In this document: positions 28,660-41,800 of the stretch, in pieces
Layout of the letters: every line of letters starts with the position of its first letter
Position numbering within the stretch: position 1 is the stretch's first letter
Origin: Scortum barcoo
Lineage: Eukaryota; Chordata; Actinopteri; Centrarchiformes; Terapontidae
Length of the DNA stretch: 64,000 nt
Direction: 5' to 3'
NCBI GenBank assembly: GCA_023238725.1
Contig: CM041538.1
Span: 8,740,880 to 8,804,879 of the forward strand
Position numbers and translations under genes: made by a program
The notes under the pieces: model-generated
Told to the model about the DNA's origin: nothing
The model's database searches: none
What the model saw: the letters and a program-made list of their open reading frames with translations, nothing else

Positions 28660-28884
28660 AGCATTCAAATAGATACACACCAGCAAACTTACACACACAC
28701 ACAATGTAAATACAAGCAAGAGTTCCAATCAGTCGCGGAAAAAAGGAACAGTACTTCTTAATCTTCATGGGCACATGGGGTTTATATCTAACTATATACT
28801 CACAGGTACAGAATTTAGACACAAAAGTGGGTAAGAAAACATTTCAAGCTGATTCTCAATGCTTTTGCAATCAAAATCTGAATG

Positions 28885-28933
<49 letters not shown>

Positions 28934-31900
28934 GAGAGAGACAGACAACGTGGTGAAGGGTTTTATAATACAAATGCAGGTCCCAAAATATTAGACAATG
29001 TTTACTTTTCTTGAAATTTTATTTAAAAGTGGGACTGTCTTACATTCATGGAGAAGATTTAACTGTCTTGAATGCGTGCGCACACTTCTGTCACTTCTTT
29101 CACACCCCGTCTCTGTCTCTCTGTGTGACTCATAGTGTCCTCTCTGACCGTGTCTGTAGATGAGAGCAGTGGTAGCTGAGAGGGAAACTAGTAGTTAACT
29201 GAATATACATGATCCTTACTGGACGATTAGACGAGTGCTGATGACGGTTGTTAACACACCAGCCAACTGGTAAATGCTAGTTATGGTGCAGATACGGTCA
29301 GTTGTAGCTTCTCATGTCCTTATGCATAAAATAGCTTTAAAATTTTGGTTTATATATATTTTTCTATGGAAGCCCTCATTTTTCAGTGTTTCTGGTTGTA
29401 ATCCAAATTTTACCACCACTACCAGATCACCACTACCGCATGTTCACCCATTAATGTTTCTTTAGGGTGAGTTTTAGATAAAATTAACATGACTTGATAT
29501 ACATATGTACAGTAGATATATACATTATAACATGGAATTATTAGAATTTATTATATGTTTTAATGTGACTTTACATGGAGTCCATTAAACTTTAATAATC
29601 CAAAATTAACAACGGCACTCATTCTCTATGTCAGTAGTAATTTGGGAAGAACAGCCTATAGGCACAAAATACATGTCGCCTCTCACATGGACATCTTCAA
29701 TTATATTTTTAAGATTTGCATGTTTATGGTTCATTATGACTTACCCAGAGGACATGGAAAACCATTACATCTGGTTGTTCTACTCTCATCTGATGATAAA
29801 TATTCTATATTACACTAATTAAGCGTATAGAGGGCTACAGTTAAAAGTGTTTCTGACACCAAAAGATCATAACTGTAACAGGGCTACAAAATTTCCTGTA
29901 TGCATTGGCCCACACTTACATTAGCCCAGTAAGGGTGGTATAATTGAGTCATTTTTCAATCTCAAACTGCTACACTACCACGTTAGATTTTTTTTTTTTT
30001 TTTTTCAGACGATATGATTTTATTCTTCTCACGTGTTGCAGAGCAAGAATCATCAGGTGCAGGTGAAGAGCTCTTAGACCTGAGACGAACGAGTTGAAAA
30101 TTACAGGCTGAAAAGCAGCGCCGCGACAGTCGCAGAGCCCGAATTGCAGCGAAAAGGGTGAAAAGACACTGAGAGAAAATGAAGTTTCTGAATAAATTAT
30201 CTGAGGAAGATAAGGCCGACGTGTGAGGAGGACGGAGGAACATAAACACGGTGACAGAAAAAGGAAGGGGGGGTTTGGAGAGCAAAGAAGGGATGGAGAA
30301 GGAGGCGGTGGAGAGACGGAAAACATTTGAGTGTGTGAGGCTGCATTAGGACCCTGAGGCTTCTTTTAAGATGATTGCAGTGAATGCGAGCAGCTGGTAA
30401 AAGCAACATCAGACCTTCAGAAAGAGATCAAGACCTACTCCTGGCCACAGTTCTCCTCCGAGGCAGTTCTCTCATTTCTCCAGTTAGTGAATGTGAGTGT
30501 GAACGCTGAGGACCAGATGGCCTCCTCCTCCCTCCCTCCCTCCTTTCTTCTCCCTCCATCCCTCTCCTTACGTGATACTTCTCGCCTTCCCTTCTTCGCG
30601 GCTTCCTTACCTCCCTGGCGTGTGTGTGTGTGTTGGTGCGTGGGCGTGTGGCTGGATTTTGTGCCAGTAGCCAAACAGACTGATGCATGATGACATTTTC
30701 TCCAGCAGGAAAAGAAAAGAAATGAGAGAGCTCTCCTCCTCCTCCTGTCCTCCTGTCCTCCTCCTCCTCTCCTCTCCTCTCTCTCTCTCTCTCTCTTCCC
30801 TTGAAAGACGCTGTGTCAGCTACGACTGGCCTTGTTCAACGCCGGCACACACACACCAATTTTAACACACAAAAACATATACTGTATGCGTACACCAGAC
30901 TCTCCTCTTCCTGTCTTGCTGACAGGCTGGAGTCAGACCTACTCCATCCCCCCGTCAGTAATGCTCTGTCTTCAGGATGTGACAGGGAGGAAACAAGGTT
31001 GACTTGAGCTGAAGTCATGCCGTAGCTTAGGGGCAGACGGGGAAAGAAATATCACCATCCTGCTAATGTTGTTTTAAATAGCCGTGTCTTTGGCCCAGCC
31101 AGCGAGCACTGTCGCCACACTGTCAGCGCCGAGGAGGATCCACCAGAGCCGGGGCCGCTCCATTCGATTTGACGCAGTCTAATTCAATAGGATTTCATTT
31201 GAGTCTGTTGAATTAAATTTTCGCAGAGTAATGGGTGATTGAATTCGTATTTTGGGAACGTGTCTTACAGTATGTCTTTCGATTAAAAGCGAGTCAGCAG
31301 AGATCTGTTTAGTTCCAGGAAACCCGGCTAACGTCAAATGAAATGTAAGCGTTGCTATTAACGGGGGAAGCACACAAAGAGCGAAACTAAATTGAATAGA
31401 AAGCGCAGCTGCAACAACACTGCGAGACATGAAGTAACTCAGACCTGGGAACCGAGCAAGCAGGCTGAAACGAGCGAGTGAGTCGTGCTAAATACACACA
31501 TGCTGAAGGTGGAGCTGCAAGCTGAAAACACCAACTGTACAAGTGGCGGTGGTACAGACACCTATTTCCTCCTCCCACTCAGGACCTGGAAACATTTTTA
31601 AACACCTCAGCCTGCTGGTAGATGAATGGTTAAACACAAACATATGAGAGCTTCATTTCTTTTTTTGGGTTTCGTACTCGCCCCTTTCTTGAACTTTGCA
31701 ATAAAATCACCTGCACAACTACAACATTCTCGCACATGTTTGTACACGATGTGCAAGTCAGTCATGGGAAAGCCGAAAACGCTGCACCGTGATCACAGAG
31801 ATCAGTTTCAGATGGTATATTTGACTCAGAAGAGAGACACTTCAAGCTGCTATATGAGTGACATTAGATTTGTTGTTCGGTGCTCACATTAAAGAGCTGT

Positions 31901-32827
31901 TCTTCCTTCCTCGGTCTACATCCTCTTTCTAATACAGAATCTGTATCATTTCCGGCTTCATCCAGCTTATAAAATTTGTTTTATTTACTCATTGGTCTTT
32001 GTTATGTATCTTTCAAAATCACCGCCACATGATTTACAGGTCGTGAAAGCCAGTTTTCCATATGAGCCTCTTATTATGAACCCTGGCCTCCTACACACAC
32101 ACACACACACACACACACAATTAAATTAAGTTCAAACTGTTTAGTTATTTCACATGAGGTATTTTACTTTTGTTTGTTTGTTTTTACTGAGCTCTGGTCA
32201 CTGGTTAGTAAGTCTGTGGGACTCATATTTCTGGCATATTTCAGTGCACCAGTCAGGATTCTGCAACAATTGCATCAAAATCTGACGACAGTTTAATAAG
32301 GATGTCGGGCCACTGTCAATCAAATTTGGTCCCACCCAAACAAATATTATGACGTACATTAGCTGAATGTTTGAGCATCATAAATGAAATAACTAATACA
32401 TAACAAGGCTTTTTTTTCTCCACTTATCTTTGATTGTTGTAAATTTGGTAACAAATATGAAGCAGCATTTTTATGAGTCTCACTTTCTTTTCTCCTGCGA
32501 TGTACACTGTGCTCTTACATGCCAGATAGTCAGGAGATTGTCATGTTTGTGCCTTTTCTTGCAGTGTGATTTGTTTCACTCACACCTCAGTCAGATTGCA
32601 GCGGATTGCCACAGCTTTAACAGAAGATTGTCTCAAGGTTTTTTTTTTTCTTAACATGTCAACATGTAAAATTGGCAGAGAACCTTTAAATTAGTCCACA
32701 AGGTGGCCTCTACTTTTTCTGCTTCAACATTTGCCTCCAAACTCTTCTTGCTTTTAATATATATTTTTTTGCATTCCCCTGTCTCTTTTTTCCGTCGCGC
32801 TTCTTCTCTCTTTCTCAAACAGCTCTG

Positions 32828-32865
<38 letters not shown>

Positions 32866-35800
32866 TATTTTCTTTTGTCTCCCAGATCGACTCCCCTCTG
32901 CTGACATTGCAGACATATCCCGATGATGTAAACTAGTGTAATAATTACCACAGCCATCAGGGACTCCTAATGACAAGATCAAAACACATCCTATACACCA
33001 CACACACACATACACACACACACACACGCATTTTACACTTCACTTCCTCTAACTTGTGTGTATTTTTTTGTTCTGCAGATTCTGAGTAACAGGAAAGGTT
33101 TGCTACCAGAGCCGAACCTCGCCCAGCTGTTGACCAGCATGACCAACCCTGCTGCCCTGCAGATCCTCATGAGACCGTACCACACTGGGAAAAGAGGAGG
33201 TATGACTGAATGACAGTGACAAGCACATTTTTTTTTATCTAATTTAAACTCTTACAACTAAAACCCAATGAGTTCTCTGATGCATACATTATTTTGCCGC
33301 ATTATTATTTCTTTTAGTCCCCTGAATTATACATAATGACTTTCATCAGCATATAGCATATAGTGTGCAACACCTTGGGCTATTAGTGTAGATCAAGTGC
33401 AACAACCTTGTGCCGCGCGAAGTGGTAATCGCTTTTGGAGGTGCACTAGGGAGGAGTGTTGATAATGACTGTGGAATCAACTGGCACAATTGGAGATTTT
33501 TCACATCCTGCTGAAGTTAAAGATTTTTTTTTGTCAAACTTTGTGTTACTTCACATGGACACACATGATGTGATGAAATCGACTGTGATGTGACTATTTA
33601 TGATAATGACCACCTGTTCTAGTTGAATGCTGAGAAATCCTGTTTGTTTTTCAGTTTGACATGACTGACTGGTCCGAAAGCTACACTGCACACTTACACT
33701 GTTAAATTTGTGAATAAAAACTCCGTGCTAGAGTTGCTGAATTCAACCAAAATTTACCCAGAATCTAAAAGAAACCAGCTGTTAGCAGCAGAATTTTAAG
33801 TTCTGTAATTTGGTGTTTTTTGCCAAAATGCACCTCAGGAATTGTAGTTTTTCAGTCAAAGGTTTTATTTACTTTTATCAAAGAACCAGATGTTTTCTAA
33901 CACAACTGTAAGTCACATAACATTTTCTATGGAAAAAAAAATTGAATGGCACTTTTAAATCCGCCACAAGGACACCTAATTAAGCTCCTCCCCCTTTCGA
34001 TATCTATTACATTAAAAATGAAACAACCTCAACGATGAGAATTTGCAGATTTTTTTCTCCTAAAATGCTTTTTGGTTATTGCTCATACATTTTATTTGCA
34101 GTTGGCACGGTTCCCTTGGTAACATGGAGCTAAAACCCTAGCTAAAAAATAGCATAGTTAATCAAATTTGCACATTTTGAATAATCTCTGAGATTTTAAA
34201 GCAAATCAGCGGCCCAAACTCGTTCTTTCGAGTCGTCTCTCCACTACTGCGGGGCTCGGATTATAATCAAAGATCCACCGTATGAGTCTGCCCCTCTGTT
34301 AGGCCCTCCTATATACTGTAATCACCTCGTCGACGGCTTCATTATTTGATGAATGGCTAATCAGGTATTAAAATGAAATCGTGTGACATTAGCGGAACAA
34401 ATGAGAACAGGAAGGAGAGAAGATGGGAGCTCTCTTAAAGAAGAGCACGCACAATTAAAGTCTAAAATTAGGACCATGATTAAATGTTAAACTTTCTCTA
34501 CCTATTCTGGTGGAAGCTACCATTAGCATTGACGCTTACATTTATTATGAGGAGGCTGGGTGATTCAGAGAAGTAACATGCGTGCAAAAATGAGAGTGTG
34601 TACTGTGTGTGTGTGTGTGTGAAGTGTTTTGGTTTTGCAGTTTGGCAATCGGCCTGAAGGTGAGAAGGCGTGACCAAGTTATTGCTGATATTAATCTCGA
34701 ACAGGGGAAAATGTGTGAATGTGGGCAAACCCCCTTAAATTTTAAAAATCTATACACATTTTTCCCATTAAATAAAAGTGTGTAGCTGAACTAAAACCAA
34801 CCCTGCTAGTTAGGATCTATCAATCCAAGTCAACTTAAACTTACTTCTTGTTATAAAGACTGGCTATTCAGTGTCCAATTATATGTTACTGTTATTTAAC
34901 AGTACAAAAAAATAAAACCCAGGGTGTTGAAATAATTGTAACAAACCAAAAATTTGGCAGCACTTCCTCTCCCAGACTTGATCAGCCCGAACAGCAGAAG
35001 GAAACTGTTGTTTATTCATTACTCAATTCTTCGTGGAAGAAAAGAACAAACAATTATTGGTGCACAAACACGCACAGCCGCAACATTTCACTGCATTTCT
35101 CACCAGCCAGGTTGTCTTTATCACAGCTTCGCAGCAAGCTAAACACACGGCCAGTGCAAGTTGAAGACAGCAGTTGTCCTTTGATGTTTTTAATTAAAGC
35201 AAAAGTTAATCTGTGAAAATGTTATTGGACAATAAATTCCGTAATAGTGACTACAAATTAGAAAATGATGAGATACCTTAAAAAAGGAGTTAGACCAAAG
35301 GTATCAAAACAGTAGTAAGAAACTGGATTCACAAAGGCCGAATGAGCGAATGAGCGACATTGTCTTCCATGTCTGAAGAAGTACTATAGTATCCTAAAGT
35401 TCATTTACTCAAGCGATGTATTTAAAGCAACAGCGTCAGTAAGATCGGGAGAGAGTGGTCTTATTTTGAAAATTAGAGCGAGTATAACTACAGTACACAC
35501 CAGCTCGTCTCCAAAGCCCCTCCCCATGGCATGACTTTGTAAAATTCTTCCTTTTAAACTTGCTTTTCTTCATTCCTCCTCTGTTTATTTGTCTTTTGTG
35601 TAAACTGTTGTTTTCTCGTTCCTTTAGGTTAACAAAAACATATGATGTATAATTATAGTTTAAGATAAGAGGAGGTGCAATTCACAAGCTATGAAGGTTA
35701 TAAAGTAGTCCAAATCAGCAACATTAAGGTAGTTGTACACATTAATGCATCAATATAAACCAATACAATGACATTATTCTGATATTCTGCATAATGAGTA

Positions 35801-38800
35801 CTTTTAATGTGGGATTATAGTTATTAATTGAACATTAGCAGTACACTGAAAACAAAAAACACTGAATTAACAAATCAACCAAAGACTACACTACCTACAG
35901 ATAATGCTCTGCCGGAGGCTTCAGGGGAATCGGTTATTAATATTTTCTTTTTCACAGATCTCACAAAATAGTAAATGTAACAACCAGTTAAACAGCTGGT
36001 GCCAGAGGTGTTTCTATAGCAACAAACTAAAACTAGTAGTAAAATATGGAGAAGAAAACATCCAGTGTCATTTTTCTTTGGTTCATGAGGTTTCACAGCC
36101 ATGTTGATTTTTACATTACAGGGAATATGTTTTGATTTGTCAATACACCAACACAATTTACAGCATTTCTCTTAAGTTTTTAGGATTTTACAGATACAGA
36201 CACCGAATTGTGAAAAACAACCAGCGAGGAGCTAAAGATAAAGGTCGTTTCTATTGTTTCTGAGGAAACTGTCAGCACCACTGACACATAATGAAGACTG
36301 TTTGAAGAAGCTGGAATTTTGCAATTTTTCAGCTTTTCTTCTCTATATTGATTTTTGTTGTTGTTGTTTGTTTGAGCTTCTTTTCAACAGCATCTTCAAC
36401 ACCAAAATGAAATTTAAACTTGGAAAAAGTTCAAGTTATGAAGGAGGCAATTTGCTTTGTGCTAACATAATATCCCAATATTGCTTTACTCGTGGTTGTT
36501 ATAAAACAGAAAGCCCCGTGATTGTTTGAAACGCTGTAAATGACTGATGGATCGGTTGTCTGACTAATAATTCTGCCTGTGTATGCCTTTTGAGATGATG
36601 ATTGATTAACGCATTAGTGGAAACAGAATTTATGAGAGAAAGTCACAAAGAAAAGCCCTGATTGATGTTTTTATTTGTTGTTTGTCTGCTTTTTTAGGGA
36701 AGTACGGGCGTCACAGCAGCCTGCCGTTCCTCAGACCTCCTCTCACCACAGCTCTGCTCACACTGGGGAAAGCACACCAGGTCACAATAACATCAGCACC
36801 TGTGTGGGACTGTTTTAGTGTGTCTGTGTTGGTGTGTTTGTTCCAATAATGTCTATTTTTCTTTACTTTGCAGAGTGCTATGCTTGGTAATGGACTAGTC
36901 CTCCAGAACCTTTTGCACATGCAGCTCGCACAGCAGCAGCTTCTACACATCAAAGACAAACGCATCAGCAGCGTAAGACACTTTGTGTGTGTGTGTGTTT
37001 GTGCATGTTCAATAATTTACATAGGTTAGTAGTGAGAGTTAAATGCAGTTGTGGGCATGTGCATATGTGCCCTTGCATTTTACACTCCAGCACCTAATGC
37101 ATAATGAAACCAAACAACCGCAAAAATAATGCAACCTAATTGCTTTTCTGTTTTGAAGGAAGACCATGTGGTGCTGAAGTTTCCATCCACACTTTGATTT
37201 GCATATTTTAAAATGTCTCTGCTGTTTTCTTTAATTGCGGAAGTGAAAGTTAAAAGTCACCATGACTGATGGTCGGCATGTTTGATGTTGTTATAGATGG
37301 TGACAATTAAGAATCCAGCAAAGGGAGAATACATATATTTTTCTTTCTTTCTTTTTTGACCCTCCACAACCTCCCCACTTTTCTTTTTCTTTTTTTTCTG
37401 CATATTTACTTGTTTTTTCTTTTCCATTGTTTTCCTCACCATTTCCTCTGGCGTTCCAAATGATATATATAATTGTGATAGTACAGAGGGGAATGTAAAA
37501 AATAAAGGTAATGATAATAAATACTGTATACACCTGCACTTCACCTAGAAATAGTAGTATATATTCTTTCACTGATGTAGTGTAATGTACAGTCGATGTT
37601 TAACACTTGAACAGTCACTGCTACAGGTCGAGCTGCTGTGTTACACAATGCTCTTCTCCTTCTTTCTTCCTCCTCCTCCTCTCCCCTCCCCAGGTCTCCA
37701 GTCTGCTCGGGGACCCGTCCAGGCTGCTGATGCAGAAAGCTTTGTCTCTTCGGCCTCCAGGCCTTGTGCCGCTGGGGAAAGGCCTCCTGGGAGACTCGCC
37801 TACAGGTGAGCAGGGCCGGGTATCAGTACGCCCTTTTCCAATAATTCTGTGTAATTACTGCAAACTAATGAGACCATATTATGTCTCACAATATGTCTCT
37901 CACCAGTGTTAAAATTAGCTGTTGCTCTTGTCACTTCATCTGTCTTCTTCTACTGTAAGAGTATCTGAACAATTTTGGTTCGTTAGCGCTGCAACAACGG
38001 CACACTATTGATGTTTTAGGTGTAAAGCAATCTCACAGGACTGTAAAGGGACCAAGTAGCAGTAACAGTCATGTTAAATCGCAGTGATAGTTTTTATTTA
38101 TGCTAAGATTTCAAAATGAATGCAGTAATGATTTCTTGCTTGTAAAAGTGCTCATTTAAATGGTCCTTAGAAGATGATTACCACACCACCACATTTTCTA
38201 ACATCATTATAAGCACACTGTGAGAGATTTTTATGACCAGCCCTGTAGACTGAACACGGTGTACGAAACACTTGACCAAATATGGGCATCTCACATCTAA
38301 GAGGTCTGCATCATACTGAGAAACACAATTATTAATATCATTTTTTGTGTCATAGTAAAGTAATTTACAGCTTTAGCCTCTTAGATAAACCCTGGTTGTT
38401 AAATCTTGACAGCCTCCTTGCCGAATGTGTCTCAACTCAAAGCCAATATCTTGTAAAGGCTGTTGAGATAAGCAAGCTGTACAGGTATGTAACTTCATAT
38501 CCCAACACAAACCAAAATTATGAGCTTCCATGAACCCAAGCTGAGACCACCTGTTTCAAGTAGTAGACAGAGTACATATGCCCCAGGGTCCCAAAGAATA
38601 TCTGTATTTTCTCAGGTATTTCTCACTCCTGACTGATTCTTCTTACTGAAAAGGAAAAATGATATAAACACAGAAGTAGAGGATGATGATCAGGCACAGC
38701 AAAAAAGAGATGTGAATAACACTATGATATGTTAATGTCAGGTGTCAGGGTCAGCCCTCTGCAGACTCCCAAATGTCTCAACAGTTACTCACGTTACTGT

Positions 38801-41800
38801 ACAACACATCCTCCAGAAAACTGCAGCGCATTTACAATTCAGATTCCCAGCTGAGAAGAGCTGTGTTGTTTTAAATGGAGATGATATATCACACAGTGTG
38901 TGCAAGCATGTGTGTGCGCTGATGCGTTTTTGTGTGTCTTTCTTTAATTATGTGTAGTTTGCAGTTGTGTGTGTGTGTGTGTAATGTGAGCCTTTTATCA
39001 GTGCATGTGTTTGCTGGGGTTGTTAGCTTAAGGCTTGTTAGAGCTGATTCTTTTATTGTGCAGTGGAGGCCATTTGTCACAGCAATATTGTATTTATAAT
39101 AAGTGTGATTGTGTGTGTATTCACCTTGAATGTGTGTGTGTGCATCTTTAAATTATGCGCGTGCGTGCTTATATGTCAGCGTATGTGTTTTTGTGCTCGT
39201 GTATATGTATGTGCGTACATATTTGTGTTTATTAAACCCTGGAGTGAGTGAAATATTGTGAGTCTGTGGAGCAAAGTGCCGGGCTGTAAATGAACATGAT
39301 AAGTGATGATGTATGAGCCTTTCTCAAATATTACAGCTGGCTCTACAGAGACGGTCGGGCTCAGCTCTCAGCCTGCAGCCATCTGAGTGATTTGTCTCTG
39401 TCCAGAGGAGACACTGATGGTCATCAGCAAAAAGCCATTTCACGTGTTTATCTGCCCTCTCTCCTCTCCTTGTTTCATTTCCCTTCGTTTAATTTCCTTT
39501 ACTTTATGTTGTTTCTCTGTGCTCTATGTTATGTCTTTCAATATTTATTTGCTTTCCTTAACTTTATTCTGTTTCCTATTATTTCCTTTTTCCATTTCTT
39601 TTCCTTCTTTTTTCTTTGTTTTCTTCTCATTTTCCTTTCCTTTTCTTTCCTTACCTTCTATTTCTTTTGCTTTGTCTTAACTTTACTTTATGTCTTCTTG
39701 TGTCCTTTTGCCCTGTTCTTTCTTTTATTTTCCCTCTTATTGTTTTCTTTTCCTTTTCATTTCTTACATCCTCCTGTACTTTTCCATCATTTGTACATTT
39801 TTCTTTCTTTCCTTTGCTTCCATTTCCCTTTCTGGCACTCCATGTTGTCTCTCCTATGTTTCTCTCTCCTTAACTTTACTTGGTTTCCTCTTTTTTTTCC
39901 TTTTTCTTCCCTTTCTTTTCCTTTTTATTTTCTTATCTTCACCTCTTCTTGCCTTTTCTTTGCCTTCTTTCTTTTCCTTCCATTACTCTCTTTTTCTTTC
40001 CTGTCCTTGCTCTTGCTTTCCTTTCCTTTCCTTCTCTGCCACCTATTTTCCTCATCTTTCCTTTCCTCTCACAGAGCTGGGCCAGGAGTCAGTGCCGTCG
40101 TCTACCCACAATCCCACAGTGGTGGTGTCAGCAGCAGGAGTGATGCCGTACCTCCAGGGTCGAGCTGGAGGGGGAGAGCAGAACAGCGCCCATTCTGTCT
40201 CCACAAACCCCTCCGCTTCGTCCTCTTCCTCCTCCTCCTCCTCCTCCACCTCCTGTGACAGGCAGCCAGCTCCTCCTGGGACCATGGGGAGCTCACACCC
40301 ACAGGGACAAAGCTATTCCTTGGGTATAAGTAACTCAGGCCTCGGCCTGCCTCCACCTAACCCCCCTGGAGGAGTTTATACGTCAACAGGCCAGCACAAC
40401 AGCTCAGATGGCTGCGCCCTGGCTGGCATGGTGAGCACGGCAACACACACACACACACACACACACACTGAGCCATGTAACTATCTCCCTCCACTTCTGC
40501 AGTGTTATTCTTTGTCCCCTCTGAATCCCTCCATGTGTCGTTATCTGTCTCTGAATCTCTCTGGTTGTTACCGTCGCTGCGTCTGTCGAGGTTTCCAGTC
40601 TTGCTTTTTCAGCACTTTTGCAGTTTACAGTCATAGTGGTGGCAGATTTTCCACCCCAAATTCTTTCTGTTTCTATTTTTGACACAATGGGTCCTTGATT
40701 TCAGACACAGGTAGGCAAAAGCAGCTTCTCATTTCCAGCCGGCGACCTTCGATGTTGCCGGCTGAAATGACAGCCGTCAAGAACAGATTGTATCAGCTGT
40801 AGCGAGCTGGCTCATTGTGCTAACTCTAGTCTCATGAGTTTATCTCCTGTGTTTTCATTGGACTTGTATTAAAGGAGAATTCTGTAAAAGCATCCTAAAT
40901 ATGCACAGGATGACTAACCTTCATACAGACGGAGTGACAAATTAAAGGAAAAACCTGAATAAATGAGCAGAGAATTGAAGCTGTTCTGGTGGCTCTGGTG
41001 GCTGTATGTTTTTCCCTTAATTTGTCACCCGTCTGCACAGGATATATGATGATCAATTCTTAACACATGTTTTAAAAGACAAAAAGCACCTTTCAAACTC
41101 TTTAAGTGCAGAGTGTCACACAGTGTGCCACAGCCTCATGCACACTGTTTCAAGTCTAAAGCATGACAGACCTGCCATGCCTGGTTGCGGTTAATAAACT
41201 ATGTCTAGATGATCAGCATTCAGCTGAGGCGGGATTAGTGAACGGTCAGTTATGATGGGCATTTTCACTATTTTATAACATTTTTAGACTCAAGTTTAAA
41301 AAAAGAGAACAGATTCATTGATGATGTGAAGAATTGTTTGCTGCAGTCTTGTATCACTCTCTCCTTCTCTCTCCCTCTTGTGTCTCTTGTGGACAGGCAT
41401 TTATTCCTAATTTAGCCTCATCAGGTCTCAACAACACTTAAAAACCACAAACACACACATCGAGTAAGTGTATGTATAAACAGCCTCAATCCCTCAAGGG
41501 CTCTTCCTTTGGGAAATTCCCATCAGGGACTTCAGTCTCACCCTTATTTACTGATACAGTACGAGGCCTTCTGTCAGCCTGTCAGCCCGCGCCTACCTGC
41601 CTCTTCCACCGTATGCCTTTCTGCACACAGTGAATACCCATCTACATCATCTTTGACTAGGCCGGGTTTAAAATAAAGCACTGCTATGCCGGCGTCATCA
41701 TCCATAATAAGTCAGTGTACAGAGATAATCACAGTGCTGAAGTTCTTAGGGGAACTGAGTCCAGTCCCAGCACTGTCTTCTCCAAAGTCTCTCTAATGGA

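Larger units (their letters stand above)
27750..33078 (+). other. raver2: raver2 intron, about 5.3 kb
   Basis: No exon was found. The intron contains a TTA/GTA trinucleotide repeat (28018-28070), CA (28625-28653), TG (28889-28930), poly-T (about 29989-30006), CA (32092-32119), CT (32830-32862) and CA (33001-33028) repeats. A GC-richer, non-repetitive block at about 30020-31450 includes many TAATT words (31170-31260). It looks more like regulatory sequence than its surroundings. Confidence 0.85.

Noticed and set aside
39392..40682. Very long open frames (288 and 330 codons) running through the pyrimidine tract into the Ser-rich exon
   Set aside because: Stop codons need purines, so a C/T tract is open by composition. 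Only 40075-40430 matches Raver2, with proper splice sites.
41721..41745. ATAATCACAGTGCTGA resembles the passenger strand of miR-101, a microRNA near JAK1 in human
   Set aside because: The matching mature strand TACAGTACTGTGATAACTGA is absent downstream, so no hairpin forms.
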